DNA of 64,000 bases from PALSA-612 sp963776375 (GCA_963776375.1 CAVZMF010000002.1:1240001-1304000); one strand, 5' to 3'; positions 27,232 to 38,450 are shown, counted from the stretch's first letter. Program-made: numbers and translations. Notes: generated by a model not told the origin, from the letters alone.

Positions 27232-27632
27232 CGCGACAGCAGCACCACGCCCGCGACGACGAGGGCCGTGCCCATCCCGCGGACGAGCGTGATCCTCTCC
27301 GACAGGAACAGCGCGGCCCCGATGAGCGTCACCACCGGATACGCCGAGGTCACCGGAACGACGGTGGACGCCTCACCGTGCGTGAGCGCGATGAAGAAGA
27401 GGACGAGCGCCGTGGCGACGAGAACGGCCGTCACCGCCGCCCAGCCTCCCCCGGCCCCGAGCGGGAAATGCGTGCCGGTGGCGAGCAGGACGATCGATAT
27501 CCCGATGTAGACGATCGGGACCCAGAGCACCATCTGCTCCCACGAGATCGTGCGCAGCGCCAGCTTCGTCGTGACACCGGATGCCCCCAGGAAGACGATG
27601 TAGAGGAGCGCCGGAAGCACCCAACCGCTCAT
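27228..27632 (-). CDS. Half-size EamA/DMT-type membrane protein
   Basis: A 134-residue membrane protein with about five hydrophobic helices, the length of a single EamA domain. Features include the conserved YPVVTLIGAALFLSERITL and a final MGTALVVAGVVLLS helix. Single-domain members of the drug/metabolite transporter superfamily act as dimers. It may export or import a pathway intermediate. ATG 27632 is preferred over an upstream in-frame start at 27659 because GGAGGCGGG precedes it. It lies between the LLM gene (16-base gap) and the SDR (overlap). Confidence 0.8.
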   Translation of the reverse strand: MSGWVLPALLYIVFLGASGVTTKLALRTISWEQMVLWVPIVYIGISIVLLATGTHFPLGAGGGWAAVTAVLVATALVLFFIALTHGEASTVVPVTSAYPVVTLIGAALFLSERITLVRGMGTALVVAGVVLLSR

Positions 27633-27648
27633 TGCCCGCCTCCTCGTC

Positions 27649-28650
27649 TCACGCGGCAAGCGCCGACACCGCCGGGATGATCTCGTGTCCGACGATCTCC
27701 ATCTCGTCGAGGCGGCCGTTGAGGTAGCACGGCGCCACCTCGTCGACGCCGACCTCGGCGAGTGCCTGCAGCATCTCGATGATCCGCTCCGGCGGGCCGT
27801 TGAACGCGAAGTCGTCGACGACGTCGACCGGGTAGTCGCCTCGCTCCACCGACGGGTCGAGGTGACCGGCGTAGTCGTAGTGGCTCTCCGGCATGTTCAC
27901 CAGGCGCATGATCGGCTCCGGCATCCCGTGGTCCGGCACCCGCCTGGCCACGTCGCTGAGATGGTTGCGGGCGCAGGCGGCCGCCCATTTCGTCTGGCTG
28001 CGTGCGTAGTCGAGGTCGTCCGAGACGACCATCGCCGTGTACAGCGTGATCTCCACCTCGGCGGGATCCCGCCCCGCCGCCTCGGCGCCCGCTCGCACCT
28101 GCTCGACCCCCCAACGGCAGGCTTCCGGGTTCACGCCCACCTGCATCATCACGATGTCCGCCAGCGCCCCCGCCAGCCGCAGGTTCCGCGGCCCGCTGGC
28201 GGCCATCAGGATCGGCACGTCCGACTCGCTCGCCCAGAGGATCCGTGCCTCGTGCCCGTCGACGTCGACCTCCTTCCCCGCCATCAGGTCACGGATCATC
28301 GGCACGATGTCACGCATCCGGTCGGTCGCCACCTGCTTCTTGCCCAGCGTCCGCACGGAGTTGTCCCCCCGACCGATCCCGAGGATCACCCGCCCCGGGT
28401 AGATCTCCGCCAGCGACGCATGCGCGTTCGCCAGGACCGACGGATGCCGCGTGTACGGGTTCGTCACCGCCGTCCCGAAGGGCATCCGCTCGGTCGCGTC
28501 CAGCCCCAGCGTCATGTACACGAACACATTCCGCCACAAGAGCTGCCCGTCCACTAGATACGCCCGCTCGTAGCCGGCCTCCTCGGCCTTCCTCACCGAC
28601 TCCACGAACACGGGCAAATCGCCCGGCATGAACTGTGCGCTGATCTTCAT
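27649..28650 (-). CDS. LLM-class flavin/F420-dependent oxidoreductase
   Basis: A complete 333-residue luciferase-like monooxygenase: EEAGYERAYLVDGQLL, FGTAVTNPYTRHPSVLANAHASL, EIYPGRVILGIGRGDNSV and ILMAASGPRNLRLAGALADIV. RutA-type members oxidatively open uracil rings, and others act on alkanesulfonates or F420 substrates. In this operon a ring-opening or N-oxidation role beside the molybdenum hydroxylase would fit, but nothing in the sequence proves it. Its ATG is nine bases after the iron-sulfur subunit stop. Confidence 0.85.
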   Translation of the reverse strand: MKISAQFMPGDLPVFVESVRKAEEAGYERAYLVDGQLLWRNVFVYMTLGLDATERMPFGTAVTNPYTRHPSVLANAHASLAEIYPGRVILGIGRGDNSVRTLGKKQVATDRMRDIVPMIRDLMAGKEVDVDGHEARILWASESDVPILMAASGPRNLRLAGALADIVMMQVGVNPEACRWGVEQVRAGAEAAGRDPAEVEITLYTAMVVSDDLDYARSQTKWAAACARNHLSDVARRVPDHGMPEPIMRLVNMPESHYDYAGHLDPSVERGDYPVDVVDDFAFNGPPERIIEMLQALAEVGVDEVAPCYLNGRLDEMEIVGHEIIPAVSALAA

Positions 28651-28659
28651 CTCGACCCC

Positions 28660-29151
28660 CTAGGCCGCTGCAGGCGCGACCTCTCGCGCCAGCTTCGCGG
28701 CTTCCAGTACGGATTGGACGATGAGCTGATAGCCCGTGCAGCGGCAGAGGTTGCCGGCGATCGCGTGGCGGACCTCGTCCGCAGTCGGATCCGGATTCTC
28801 CTCGAGGAGCCTGGAGACCGAGAGCACCATCCCCGGCGTGCAGAAGCCGCACTGGAGGCCCTGGTTGGCGACGAAGGCCTGCTGGATCGGGTGCAGGTCG
28901 TCGGCGCCGGAGCTGAGCGACTCGATCGTCGTGACCTCCCGGCCGTCGACGTCCGCGGCCAGCACGGAGCACGACTTGACCGTCTCGCCGTCCAGCACGA
29001 CGGTGCAGGCGCCGCAGTTGCCGGTCGAGCAGCCGACGTGCGTCCCCGTCAGGCCGAGCTGCTCGCGGAGGAGCCCGACCAGGTTCTGCCGCGTGTCGAT
29101 CTCGAGCTGCTGCGGCGACCCGTTCACGGTGACGGTGATCGGCATCCGCAT
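28660..29151 (-). CDS. Molybdenum hydroxylase small subunit, 2Fe-2S (set 1)
   Basis: A 163-residue protein with both iron-sulfur clusters of the xanthine dehydrogenase/CoxS family. The plant-type cluster is HVGCSTGNCGACTV plus a later Cys (SCSVLA). The second cluster is QCGFCTPGM with GNLCRCTGY. It relays electrons from the molybdenum subunit to FAD in the medium subunit. It is complete. The start ATG 29151 follows GGGAGGCTGAG and is separated from the medium-subunit stop (29153) by a single base. ATG 29145 is a close alternative. Confidence 0.9.
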   Translation of the reverse strand: MRMPITVTVNGSPQQLEIDTRQNLVGLLREQLGLTGTHVGCSTGNCGACTVVLDGETVKSCSVLAADVDGREVTTIESLSSGADDLHPIQQAFVANQGLQCGFCTPGMVLSVSRLLEENPDPTADEVRHAIAGNLCRCTGYQLIVQSVLEAAKLAREVAPAAA

Positions 29152-29152
29152 C

Positions 29153-29991
29153 TCAGCCTCCCTTCCTCTTCGCCAGCGCCGCCTGCCACCGCACGGCGCG
29201 CGTACACGCCTGCCATTGCCCGCCGGTAGTCGGCCGTCGCCGCGCAGGTCGGGGAACGCATCCGCGGCCGCGTCGCGGGCGGCCTGCTCGACGGCATCGA
29301 GCGCCTCCGGGTCGTCGACGTCGAGCGACGAACGGCGTGCCCGTGGTGCCGCCGACGGCGACCCGCCCGGGCCCGCCGTCGACCACCGCAGCCGCATTCG
29401 CGATCGGGAAGCTGCCCTCGAGCGCGGGCCAGGCGGAGATACGCCGTCCCTGCGCCCTCGGGCCGGCTTCGGGAGCTCGATCTCGACGAGAAGCTCGTCG
29501 GGCGCGAGCGCGGTCGCCATCACGTCCAGGAAGAACTCGCCGGCCGGAACCGTGCGCCTCGCCCGTGGCCGACGCGGCCGTGAACGTCGCGCCGAGCGCG
29601 AGCATCACCGGCAGGTAGTCCGCGGCCGGGTCGGCGTGCGCGACGCAGCCGCCGATGCGTGCCGCGGTTGCGCACCTGCACGTCGCCGATCACCGCCGCC
29701 GCCGCCGCGAGCAGCGGAACGCTCGCGGCGATCAGCGGGTCGCTCTCGACGCGTGCATGGCGCGTCATCGCGCCGATCAGGAGCCTGTCGCCGCCGTCGC
29801 GGACGTAGTCGAGCTCCGCGACGCGGTTGAGCGAGATCACGGCCGTCGGTCGCGCGATGCCGAGGTTCATCGTCGGCACGAGGCTCATGCCGCCGGCCAG
29901 CGACCTTGCCGTCCTCCGCGTTCGCGGCCAGGAGCTCCAGCGCCTCGGCGACCGTCGACGGCGCGTGGAAGTCGAACTCCTGCGAGATCAT
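29153..29991 (-). CDS. Molybdenum hydroxylase medium subunit, FAD (set 1), frameshifted
   Basis: About 278 residues after repair. Segments in three frames join into a CoxM/XdhB-type FAD domain: FDFHAPSTVAEALELLAAN, then MNLGIARPTAVISLNRVAEL with LLIGAMTRHARVE, then GDVQVRNRG, and finally a poorly aligned C-terminal part ending ALAKRKGG. At least four single-base frame changes are required. The ATG overlaps the large-subunit stop (ATGA at 29988-29991). The operon order here is large, medium, small. Confidence 0.7.
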
Positions 29992-32382
29992 CCCACCGTC
30001 ACCCCCTCGCGGGCGCTCTGGATGGCGCCCCAGACGCGGCTCGGCGTCAGCGGCAGCTCGGTCAGCCGCAGCTCCAGCTCCGGCAGCGCGTTCTCGATCG
30101 CGCTGCAGAGCGCGCCGAGAGGCGCCCCGACGCCGGACTCGCCGACGCCCTTCGTGCCGAGCGGCGTGAACGGCGTCGGCGTCTCCTGGTGGCCGAGCTC
30201 GATGTCGGGCACCTCGACCGCGGTCGGGATCGTGTAGTCCATGAACGTCGCCGTCAGCGGCTGCGCGTCCTCGTCGTAGGCGATCTGCTCGTACATCGCG
30301 CGCGCCGAGACCCTGCGCGACGCCGCCGTGGAGGTTCGCCTCGGCGAGCAGCGGGTTCACGATCCTGCCCGCGTCGTGGACCATGCAGTAGCGGAGAACC
30401 TTGACGAAGCCCGTCTCGTCGTCGACCTCGACGATGCAGGCGGCGACGCCGTTCGGCCAGGACGGATAGGCGCTGAAGCCGGCCCTGCTTCTCGGGCTGG
30501 TGGTAGACGTTGTCGATCTTGAAGTGCCGCTGCGCCTCGAGCGCGGGCTCGATGCCCTCCATGTTCTTCCCGTGCGGGTTGCGGTAGACCTCGTGCGCGA
30601 CCTCGTCGAGAGTCACGCCGCGGTCCGGCGTGCCCGCGAACGAAGATCCGGCCGTCGGCCGCTTCGAGATCGGCGGGCGACGCCTCGAGCATGTTGCCGG
30701 CGACCCTGAGCATCTTCTCCTTGACGTCGGTGGCGGCGAGATGCGCCGCCGAGCCGCCGATGATGACGCTGCGCGCGCTGTAGTTGCCGAATCCCCACGG
30801 GCAGGTCTCCGTGTCGCCCTGCACCACGCGGATGCGGTCGAGCGTGCAGCCGAGCGCGTCGGCGACGATCTGGGCGATGCCGGTCTCGTTGCCGCTGCCG
30901 GGCGAGGTCACGCCGGTCAGCACCGTCACCTCGCCGGTCGGGCTGACGCGCACCTCGGTGCCGTCGTAGCCGTTCAGCAGCAGCGAGCCGGGCATCGAGC
31001 AGCCCTCCGGGATCAGCTCCTGGCCGATGCCGAGGCCGAGACGCCGGCCCTCGGCCCGCGCCTGCTCCTGCAGCGCCGGGAAGCCCTCGTAGTCGACCAT
31101 CTCGAGCACGCGTCGACAGCGCCTTCGCGTAGTCGCCGCTGTCGATCATCGCGCCGGACACCTGCGGGAACGGGAACTCGTCCGGTGGGATGAAGTTCCG
31201 GAAGCGCACCTCGGCGCGGTCGATGCCGGTCTCGCGCGCGATGTGGTCCATGATCCGGTCCATCAGGAACGACGCGGCGTCCTTCCCGTAGCCGCGGTAG
31301 GCGTTCCAGGGGCACTTGTTCGTGACGACGGAGCGCAGGTGCGTCTCCGAGTTCGGGATCTTGTAGACGCACGGGAGGCAGTACCAGGTGACGAAGGACA
31401 TGCCCCAGCCGCAGAGGGCCGTCGGGGCGCCGACGTCGGCGATCACCTTCAGCCGGATGCCGGTGACCGTGCCGTCGTCGAGGTAGGCGGCCTCGTAGTG
31501 GAAGCGTGTGTCGCGCGCGTGGCCGCCGGTCCAGAAGTTCTCGCTCCGCTCCTCGATCCACTTCACCGGCCGCTTCAGCTTCCGCGCCAGGTAGGCGACG
31601 AGCGGCTCCTCCTGGAAGGTGGGGATCTTGAGCCCGAAGCCGCCGCCGACGTGCGGCTGGATCACCCGGATCGACGTGTCCGGCATGCCCAGCGTCTCCG
31701 CCAGGTAGTTCCGGAGCGGGTGCGGGTTCTGCGTCGAGTCCCAGAACGTGAGCGTGTCCTCGTACGCGTCGTAGGAGGCGAGGCACCCGCGCGGCTCGAT
31801 CGCGGTGCCGGTGATGCGGGCCGAGCGGACGATAGCCCGAGACGGTGCCGTCGGCGGCGGCGAAGGCGTCGTCGGGGTCGCCGAGGACGATGTCGCGGCT
31901 GGCCATGACGTTGTCGCCCCAGTCGGGCTCGACGAGCGGCGACGCCCTGCTTCCATCGCCCGCTCGGGATCGGACACGACGGGCAGCTCCTCGTAGTCGA
32001 CGTCGATCAGGTCGAGAGCCGCGTAGGCGGTGAACTTGTCCTCGGCGACGACGGCCGCCACCGCCTCGCCCACGTAGCGGGCGCGGTCGACGCAGAGGGC
32101 GTACCAGCGGACGCCCTTGGCGCCGACGGCGGCCGTGTCGTACGTCTCCGGGATCGGGTTCATACGCTCGGCGACCTCGCGACCGGTGAGCACGTAGAGG
32201 ACGCCGGGCAACGCCTCCGCTTTCGCGGTGTCGATGCCGCGGATGCGCGCGTGCGCAAACGGGCTCCGCAGCACGGCCGCGTAGGTCATCCCCGGCAGCT
32301 GGATGTCGTCCACGAACCGGCCGCGCCCGGCGACGAGCTTGGTGTTCGTCAGACTGGGAACCGCCTGTCCCACGTAGGTCAA
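29988..32382 (-). CDS. Molybdenum hydroxylase large subunit (set 1), frameshifted
   Basis: The molybdopterin-binding chain, about 795 residues after repair. Conserved parts are YVGQAVPSLTNTKLVAGRGRF, YVGEAVAAVVAEDK, QPHVGGGFGLKIPTFQEE, NKCPWNAYRGYGKDAA, GSGNETGIAQIVADALG, and near the end FTPLGTKGVGESGVGAPLG, whose Glu is the catalytic base in the family. True CO dehydrogenases have an AYxCSFR loop; here it is NAYRGYGK, so this is an aldehyde- or heterocycle-hydroxylating relative. Some six frame changes occur. The TTG start overlaps the aminotransferase stop (TTGA at 32379-32382), supported by a GGGGGG ribosome site. Confidence 0.75.
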
Positions 32383-33768
32383 CGCACGTCCCCCCTTCCG
32401 GTTGCCGCTATCTGGGCCAGCACCTGTTCCGAGACCTCGAGCACCCGCGTCGACGTCCTCCGTCGAGTGCGCGGCCGAGGTGAAGCCGGGGTGCGAGGGC
32501 GCCAGGTAGACGCCGCCGAGCAGCAGCCCCAGCGAGAACGCCCGTGCCCGGGCGGCGTCGGCGGTGAGCATGTCCCTGCGCGTCCGGATCGGCCGGTCCG
32601 TGAAGGCAAGGCCGAGCCAGGAGCTGATCCCCGTCACCTGTGCGGCGAGGCCGAGGTCCGCGGCGATCTCCCGCCAGCCGGCGCGGATCGCCTCCGCGCG
32701 GGCGTCGGCGACGGCGATCGCGTCCGTGCGCTCGAGCTCGCCGAGCATGGCGAGTCCCGCCGCCATGGCCGGCGGCGCACCCGAGAACGTCCCCGACTGG
32801 AAGATCGTCTCGCCGGCGTGCGGGTCGCCGGGTCGCGGCCGCACGACCGCCTCCATCACGTCGCGGCGGCCGCCGAACGCTCCCACCGGGAAGCCTCCGC
32901 CGACGGCCTTGCCCAGGCAGTGCAGGTCGGGCGCGAACCCGAAACGGGCGGCCGCGCCGCCCAGGCCGAGCCGGAAGCCCGTGATCACCTCGTCGAAGAT
33001 CAGCAGCACGCCCCGCTCCCAGGTCAGCTCGCGCAACGCCCGCAGGAACTCGGGGTCCGGCTCCTCCCCGCCGATGTTCGAGAACGGCACCGGCTCGAGG
33101 ATGATCGCCGCCAGGTCGTCCGCGACCTCGCGGACGACCGGCGCTACGAGGTCGATCTCGTTCCAGGGCAGGACGACGACGTCGTCGAGGACGCCCTGCG
33201 GGATGCCCGCGCCGTCGGGAGCGGGCTCCGGGCGCCGCTCCGAGCCTGCGACGTGCGCGACGCTGACGAGCGCGGCCTCGTGCTGGCCGTGGTAATGCCC
33301 CTCGAAACGGGCGATCTTCCGCCGGCCGGTGAACGCGCGCGCCGTGCGCAGCGCCATCATCGTCGCCTCGGTGCCGGTGACGACGAAGCGCATGACCTCC
33401 ATGCTCGGCATCAGCCGTGAGATCGTCTGCGCGAGCTCGACCTCGAGCGGGGTGGCGATCGCGAGGCTCGTGCCGTGGCCGATCACCTCACGGACCGCCT
33501 CGACGACCACGTCGGGCGAGTGGCCGAGCGGGTTCGGCCCGAAGCCCATGATCAGGTCGACGTAGTCGTTTCCGTCCACGTCGACGAGATGCGAGCCCTT
33601 CGCCTCGCGGACGTAGAACGGCTGCCAGGCCTTGAAGTGCGAGCTGACGCCCCCGGCCAGCACCTGCTCGGCCTCGAGGCGCAGCCGGTGCGACGCAGGC
33701 GTCCGCTCCGCCAGCCGGTCGAGGTAGCCCGCCGTCAGCGCCTCGATCGTCGTCGTCGCGGTCGCCAT
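32379..33768 (-). CDS. Class III aminotransferase / glutamate-1-semialdehyde aminomutase-like, one frameshift
   Basis: A PLP enzyme of about 462 residues. GGVSSHFKAWQPFY, MGFGPNPLGHSP, VTGTEATMMALRTARAFTGR, FDEVITGFRLGLGG and the Schiff-base Lys in CLGKAVGGGFPVGAFGG are clear. It resembles glutamate-1-semialdehyde 2,1-aminomutase but sits in a catabolic operon, so a beta- or omega-amino acid aminotransferase/aminomutase role is more likely than heme synthesis. The frame changes near 32440, just before VLEVSEQVLAQIAATG. The ATG overlaps by one base the stop of the small zinc-finger gene. Confidence 0.82.
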
Positions 33769-33968
33769 CACGCCTCGCTCCGCGCAAGCACGTAGCGACG
33801 GTAGAGCTCCTCGCACTCCGGGCCGCAGAAGCGCCGTTCCCGCCCAGCCACCTCGACGACCCACAGGCGCTTCGCGACCACCTGCCCGCAGCAGTCGCAG
33901 GGCGTGACCACCGTCTCCCACACCTGCGGAGCGAGCGTCTGCCAGCTGCCGGTCGAGCTAGGAGCCAT
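33768..33968 (-). CDS. Small zinc-finger protein
   Basis: A 66-residue protein with a four-Cys zinc site, Cys24-x-x-Cys27 and Cys48-x3-Cys52 (PCDCCGQV and RFCGPECEELY). The spacing recalls treble-clef/MYM- or TRASH-like fingers that mediate protein contacts or metal handling. No enzyme domain fits. It overlaps the upstream ADC-like gene by 11 bases and the downstream aminotransferase by one base, so it is firmly part of the operon and presumably serves it, for example as a chaperone or metal donor; that role is inference. Confidence 0.75.
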   Translation of the reverse strand: MAPSSTGSWQTLAPQVWETVVTPCDCCGQVVAKRLWVVEVAGRERRFCGPECEELYRRYVLARSEA

Positions 33969-34652
33969 GGTCGGTGCCGAGCGGGCCCTCCCCGCCCGGG
34001 TAGCAGAAGGAGATCGCAGGCGAGTAGAAGCCGAAGTTGACCTCGAGCGGGTCGGCGGGCCGCAGGGCTTGCAGCGCGGCGGGGCAGCCGGCGAGGAACT
34101 CGACCGATTGCACCGCGAACGTCTCGGCCGCGTCCATCACGAACGGGTAGCGGCCGCTGACGAGCCCGCCGTCGACGCGGGTGACGTAGCGCAGCTGGCC
34201 GGTGACGTGGGCGGCCGAGCCGATCTCGACGCTTGCGGTCGTCCGAATCGCATCCTTGCCGTCCAACCGGGTCGTGGCCACGAGCGTCCCGTCGGCGAGG
34301 TCGAGCTCCGTCTCCCCCGTTCCGGCGGGGACGCCGTGCGCTGCCGCGTACGCGATCATGTTCGGCGAGGAGTCGAAGTAGTGCGTCCACCAGCGGCCGG
34401 GCGTGCCGTCCTCGGTGTCGAGCCCCGCGAGGTCGACTCCCAGATACGTGAGCGAATAGGCGCCGAAGCCGTCCTCGGACGCCGCGTTCGACGTCTGCCC
34501 GGCGTCGTCGACGACGTACTGGTTCATGAACACCGGCGATCCCGGCGCGGCCTCGAGCTCGTCGGGCACGAGCGCCGCGGCCGCCCGGCGTCGGCAGGCA
34601 GCCAGACGAGGTAGAGCATCCGCGCGCCGACGATCAGCTGCGGAGGGTGCAA
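33958..34652 (-). CDS. Possible acetoacetate-decarboxylase-fold protein, one frameshift
   Basis: About 231 residues after repair. A short N-terminal segment (PPQLIVGARMLYLVWLP) is in one frame; from about 34590 the second frame carries VPDELEAAPGSPVFMNQYVVDD, FGAYSLTYLGVDLAGL and AAHGVPAGTGETELDL. The layout, with early LP...A.LVP and a G.Y...Y.GVD segment, resembles the acetoacetate decarboxylase fold, but I cannot point to the catalytic Lys with certainty. It may decarboxylate or isomerise a keto acid. TTG 34652 or ATG 34619 could be the start. It overlaps HyuB on one side and the zinc-finger gene on the other. Confidence 0.45.
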
Positions 34653-36381
34653 GGGCCACGTCGAGACTCTACGATTCCGGCACCGTAGATTTCACGCGCG
34701 GCGCCGTCCGATACGAACCCCTGCGCGACGTCCTCTGCGACCCGCTCCGGGTCGCGCTCGCGCGGGTCGCCGTAGCCCCCGCCGCCCGGCGAGGCGATCA
34801 GCACCTCGTCGCCCCCGGTCAGGACGATGTTCGTGAACTTCGAGGGCGAGACGGTGCCGAAGACCTCGGAGAAGGTGCGGAAGCTCGCCCTCGCCGGCCG
34901 CGCTTGACGAGGATCGCCGCCGGGCCGCCGATGCTCGCCGCCGTCGAGCCCGTACGCGCCGAAGCCCGGCTTCGTGCGGTCGAAGAGGGCGTTCACGGTC
35001 ACCTCCGCGCCCTGCTCGACACGCAGGATCCGGCGCGTCCCGAGGCCGCCGCGCATCCGGCCCGGGCCCGCCGGAGTCCGGGATCAGCGAGTACTCGAGC
35101 ACCCGCAGCGGGTAGCGCGTCTCGAAGATCTCGACCGGCGTGTTCCGGCAGTTCCCGTTCTTGACGACGATCGCGTCGTTGCCGTCGTCGTACGACTTCG
35201 CGCCCCAGCCGCCGCCCTCGAGGTGGTAGTTGGCGTAGTAGTCGCCCGTCCGCGGGTGGACGCCGCCGAAGAGGAAGTTGCAGGCGGTGCCGCCCTCGGC
35301 CGCCGCGACCCGGTCGGGCAGCGCCGGGGCGAGCGCGGCCACGACCATGTCCGCCAGCTTGGGGTGCGTCTCCGTGTTGCCGCCGACGGACGGGCCCGGG
35401 ATAGACGACGTTCACGGCCGAGCCGGGCGGCGCGATGATCCGGATCGGCCGGTAGGCGCCGGAGTTCTTGGGGATGCCCATGTCGGTCAGGTGGAAGACG
35501 GCGTTGTACGTGGCTCCGGCGGTGACGCCGTAGGTGGCGTTGATCGGGCCGCGCACCTGCGGGTCGGTGCCGGTCCAGTCGACGATGAGCTCGTCGCCGT
35601 CGACCGTGACGGTGACGTGGAAGGTGACGGGCCGGTCGACGACGCCGTCGTCCTCCATCCGCTCGGTGAACTCGTAGACGCCGTCGGGGATGGCGGCGAT
35701 CTCGGCGCGCATCCAGCGCTCCGAGTAGTCCATCAGCTCCTCGGCCGCCTGGTCGACGAAGTCCCGTCCGTAGCGGTCGAGCAGCTCGATCATGCGCCGC
35801 TCGGCGACCCGCAGCGAGCCGATCTGCGCGTTCAGGTCGCCCCACGTGTTCCGCGGCGTGCGGTGGTTGGCCATGATCAGGCGCCACAGCTCCATGTCGT
35901 TCTCGTCGCGCTTGACGATCTTGACCGGCGGGATGCGCAGCCCCTCCTGGAAGACCTCGGTCGCGTCGGCGGCGAACGAGCCGACGGCCTTGCCGCCGAT
36001 CTCTGCCAGATGGCCGACGTTGGCGACGAAGCCGAAGAGCTCGCCCTCGTGGAAGACGGGGCGCATGACGCTGTGCTCGGGGATGTGCGCGCCGCCGCGA
36101 TACGGGTCGTTGTGGAGCACGACGTCGCCCGGCTCGAAGGCCTCGACGCCGAGCTCCTCGAGCGTCCAGCGGACGATGAACAGGCTGGCCGCGATCTGCG
36201 CCGGGCAGAACTCGGCCTGCCCGATCATGTTGCCGCGCCGGTCGAACAGCACGCACGAGAAGTCGAGGCCCTCGTTGAAGATCGGCGAGAAGGCGGTGCG
36301 CATCATCGTCACGCCCATCTCGCGGCAGATGTTCACGAACGCGTTGCCGAGCACGGTCAGCGTCACGGGGTCGATCGGCAT
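34634..36381 (-). CDS. hyuB: Hydantoinase/oxoprolinase B-type subunit (pair 2), frameshifted
   Basis: About 582 residues. DPVTLTVLGNAFVNICREMG, FEPGDVVLHNDPYRGGAHIPEH, GHLAEIGGKAVGSFA, DWTGTDPQVRGPINATYGV and GGWGAKSYDDGND are typical HyuB landmarks, and the C-terminal GGGGYGDPRERDPERVAEDV is intact. Frame changes near 35390, 35070 and 34910 break it into four pieces. Its ATG overlaps the HyuA stop by one base (TGATG at 36379-36383). It forms, with the HyuA gene upstream, the second ATP-dependent amidohydrolase of this operon. Confidence 0.83.
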
Positions 36382-38405
36382 CAGCGCGCCACCTCCAGGA
36401 TGCCGTCCTCCCGGGCCTGCGAGCGTCCAGTCCGGAGGGACGACGACGGTCGAGTCCATGAACTCGACGATCGCGGGTCCCGCGAGCTCTGCACCGGGCG
36501 CGAGCGCGTCGCGGTGCACGATCCGCGTCGGCACGAAGCCCTGCTGCGGGAAGAAGACGTCGCGCTCGCGTGTCTCCGCCTCGGACGGCTCGCCGATCCC
36601 GGGCAGGCGCGCGAACGCGGGCAGCTCGCCCGTCGCGATCACGGCCAGCCGGACGAGCTCGATCGGGATCCCGTCCAGGCGGTAGCCGTAGAAGCCCTCG
36701 TAGAGCCGCCCGTACTCCTCGTAGGCCTCTCGCAGAGCCTCCTCGTCGATCGTGCCGGCCGGGAACGGCACCTCCTGCTCGTAGTTCTGCCCCTGGTAGC
36801 GCATGGCTGCCAGGCGGCGCACGGTCGGCTGCTCCCCCAGGCCCTGGGCTGCGAAGTCCTGGAGCGCCTGCTCCTCGAGCTCCGCGAAGATGCCCGCCAC
36901 CTCGGCCGCGGTCGTACGCACGTCGGTGAGGTAGACGCTGCGGACGGCGTCGATCCTGACGGCGGCGGCGAGGGCGCCGAAGGCGGAGCAGAGGCCGGGG
37001 GCAGGCGGCACGAGCACGTGGCGGATGCCGAGCGCGTCGGCGATCTCGCAGGCGTGCGTCGGCCCGGCGCCGCCGAACGCGACCAGCGCGTGGTCGCGCG
37101 GGTCCGTCCCCTGCTCGACGGTGAGGATGCGGATCGCGTTCGCCATGTTCTCGTTGCAGACCCGCACCATCGCCGAGGCCGTGTCGATCTCGTTCCGTCC
37201 CAGCCGGCTGCCGAGGGCGGCGAGCGCCTCGAGCGCGAGCGACGGGTCGAGCGGCATGCGACCGCCGAGGAAGAAGGCCGGGTCGAGGCGGCCGAGCGCG
37301 AGGTTGGCGTCGGTGATCGTGGCCTCCTCCCCGCCCTGGCCGTAGCAGGCCGGGCCGGGAGAGGCGCCCGCGCTCTGCGGGCCCGACCTGGAGGAAGCCG
37401 CCCGGGTCGACCCAGCCGATCGAGCCGCCGCCTGCGCCGATCGTCCGCGTCGAAACGCTCGGCACGCTGACCGGGAAGCCGAACTCGATCTCGAAGTCCG
37501 ATGAGTAGAGCGGCTCGCCGTCGAGGACGAGGCAGACGTCGCAGCTCGTCCCGCCCATGTCGAAGGCGAGGGCGCTGGCGACGCCGGCGGCACGTGCGGC
37601 GTACGCACCGCCGATGCCGCCGCCGGCGATTCCGGACAGCAGCAGGTGCGCCGGGCGCGAGCGCGCCTCCCCGGCGAGCGCCCGGCCGCCGTTCGACTTC
37701 AGCAGCGACCAGGTGCCGGCGACGCCGGCATCGGCCAGCGCGCGCGAGACGCCGTCGACGTAGTCGTCGAACAGCGGCTTCGTGAAGGCGTCGACGGTCA
37801 CGGTCGTCCCGCGCTCGTACTCCCGCCAGATCGGCGCCACCTCGTGCGAGAGCGAGACCGGAACGTCGGGGTAGCGCGCGTTGATCGCCTCGCGCACGCG
37901 GAGCTCGTGCTCGGGGTTCAGGTACGAGAAGAGCAGGCAGACGGCGACGGCGGCGTCGCCGTCGAGACCGGCGCCCTCGAGCGTCGAGCCGAGCGCGTCG
38001 ACATCGAACGTCGTCAGGACGCGGCCCTCTTCGTCGAGCCGCTCGACGACGCCGAGGCAGTCCCGCCGGCGGACGAGCGGCGTGGGCTTGCGCCAGTGGA
38101 AGTCGTAGTGGTGCTTGCGGTTGATCCGCTGGATGTAGGGGATGTCCTCGAAGCCTTCCGTCGTCAGGTAGAAGACCCGCGCGCCGCGCCGCGTGAGGAC
38201 GGCGTTGATGCCGATCGTCGTGCCCACGACGACCGACTCGACCGAGCCGGGGTCGATCCCGGCCTCGGCGAGCGCGGCCGCGACCGTGCCGACGGGATCG
38301 TCCGGGTTCGACGGCACCTTGGCCAGGAAGCGACCTGCCCTCGTCGTCGACCGCGACGAGATCGGTGAACGTCCCGCCGGTGTCGATGCCGATCCTGATG
38401 GCCAC
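36381..38405 (-). CDS. hyuA: Hydantoinase/oxoprolinase A-type subunit (pair 2), frameshifted
   Basis: About 675 residues. The GTG start gives GIDTGGTFTDLVAVDDEG; a frame change near 38335 follows, then a long clean stretch (VVVGTTIGINAVLTRRGAR, LLKSNGGRALAGEA, DMGGTSCDVCLV, TIGAGGGSIGWVDPGG). A second change near 37390 leads to SAGASPGPACYGQGG and GTDPRDHALVAFGGAGPTHA, and a third near 36418 gives the end REDGILEVAR. Function is ATP-dependent ring amide/imide hydrolysis with HyuB. It differs enough from pair 1 to suggest a different substrate or step. Confidence 0.83.
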
Positions 38406-38450
38406 GAGCCGCAGTTTGGACTATCGGCGAGGGGCTGTGCCGGCTCGCCG

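Noticed and set aside
27649..28650. RutA pyrimidine monooxygenase
   Set aside because: No other Rut gene (RutB, RutC, RutF) is adjacent and no RutA-specific motif could be confirmed; only the LLM family is safe.
28660..32382. Aerobic carbon monoxide dehydrogenase (CoxSML)
   Set aside because: The large subunit lacks the AYxCSFR active-site loop and reads NAYRGYGK, so a CO-oxidising function is not supported; same for the set at 45820-49463.
32379..33768. HemL for heme biosynthesis
   Set aside because: The fold matches, but the gene sits in a catabolic operon with no heme genes, so a heme role is not supported by context.
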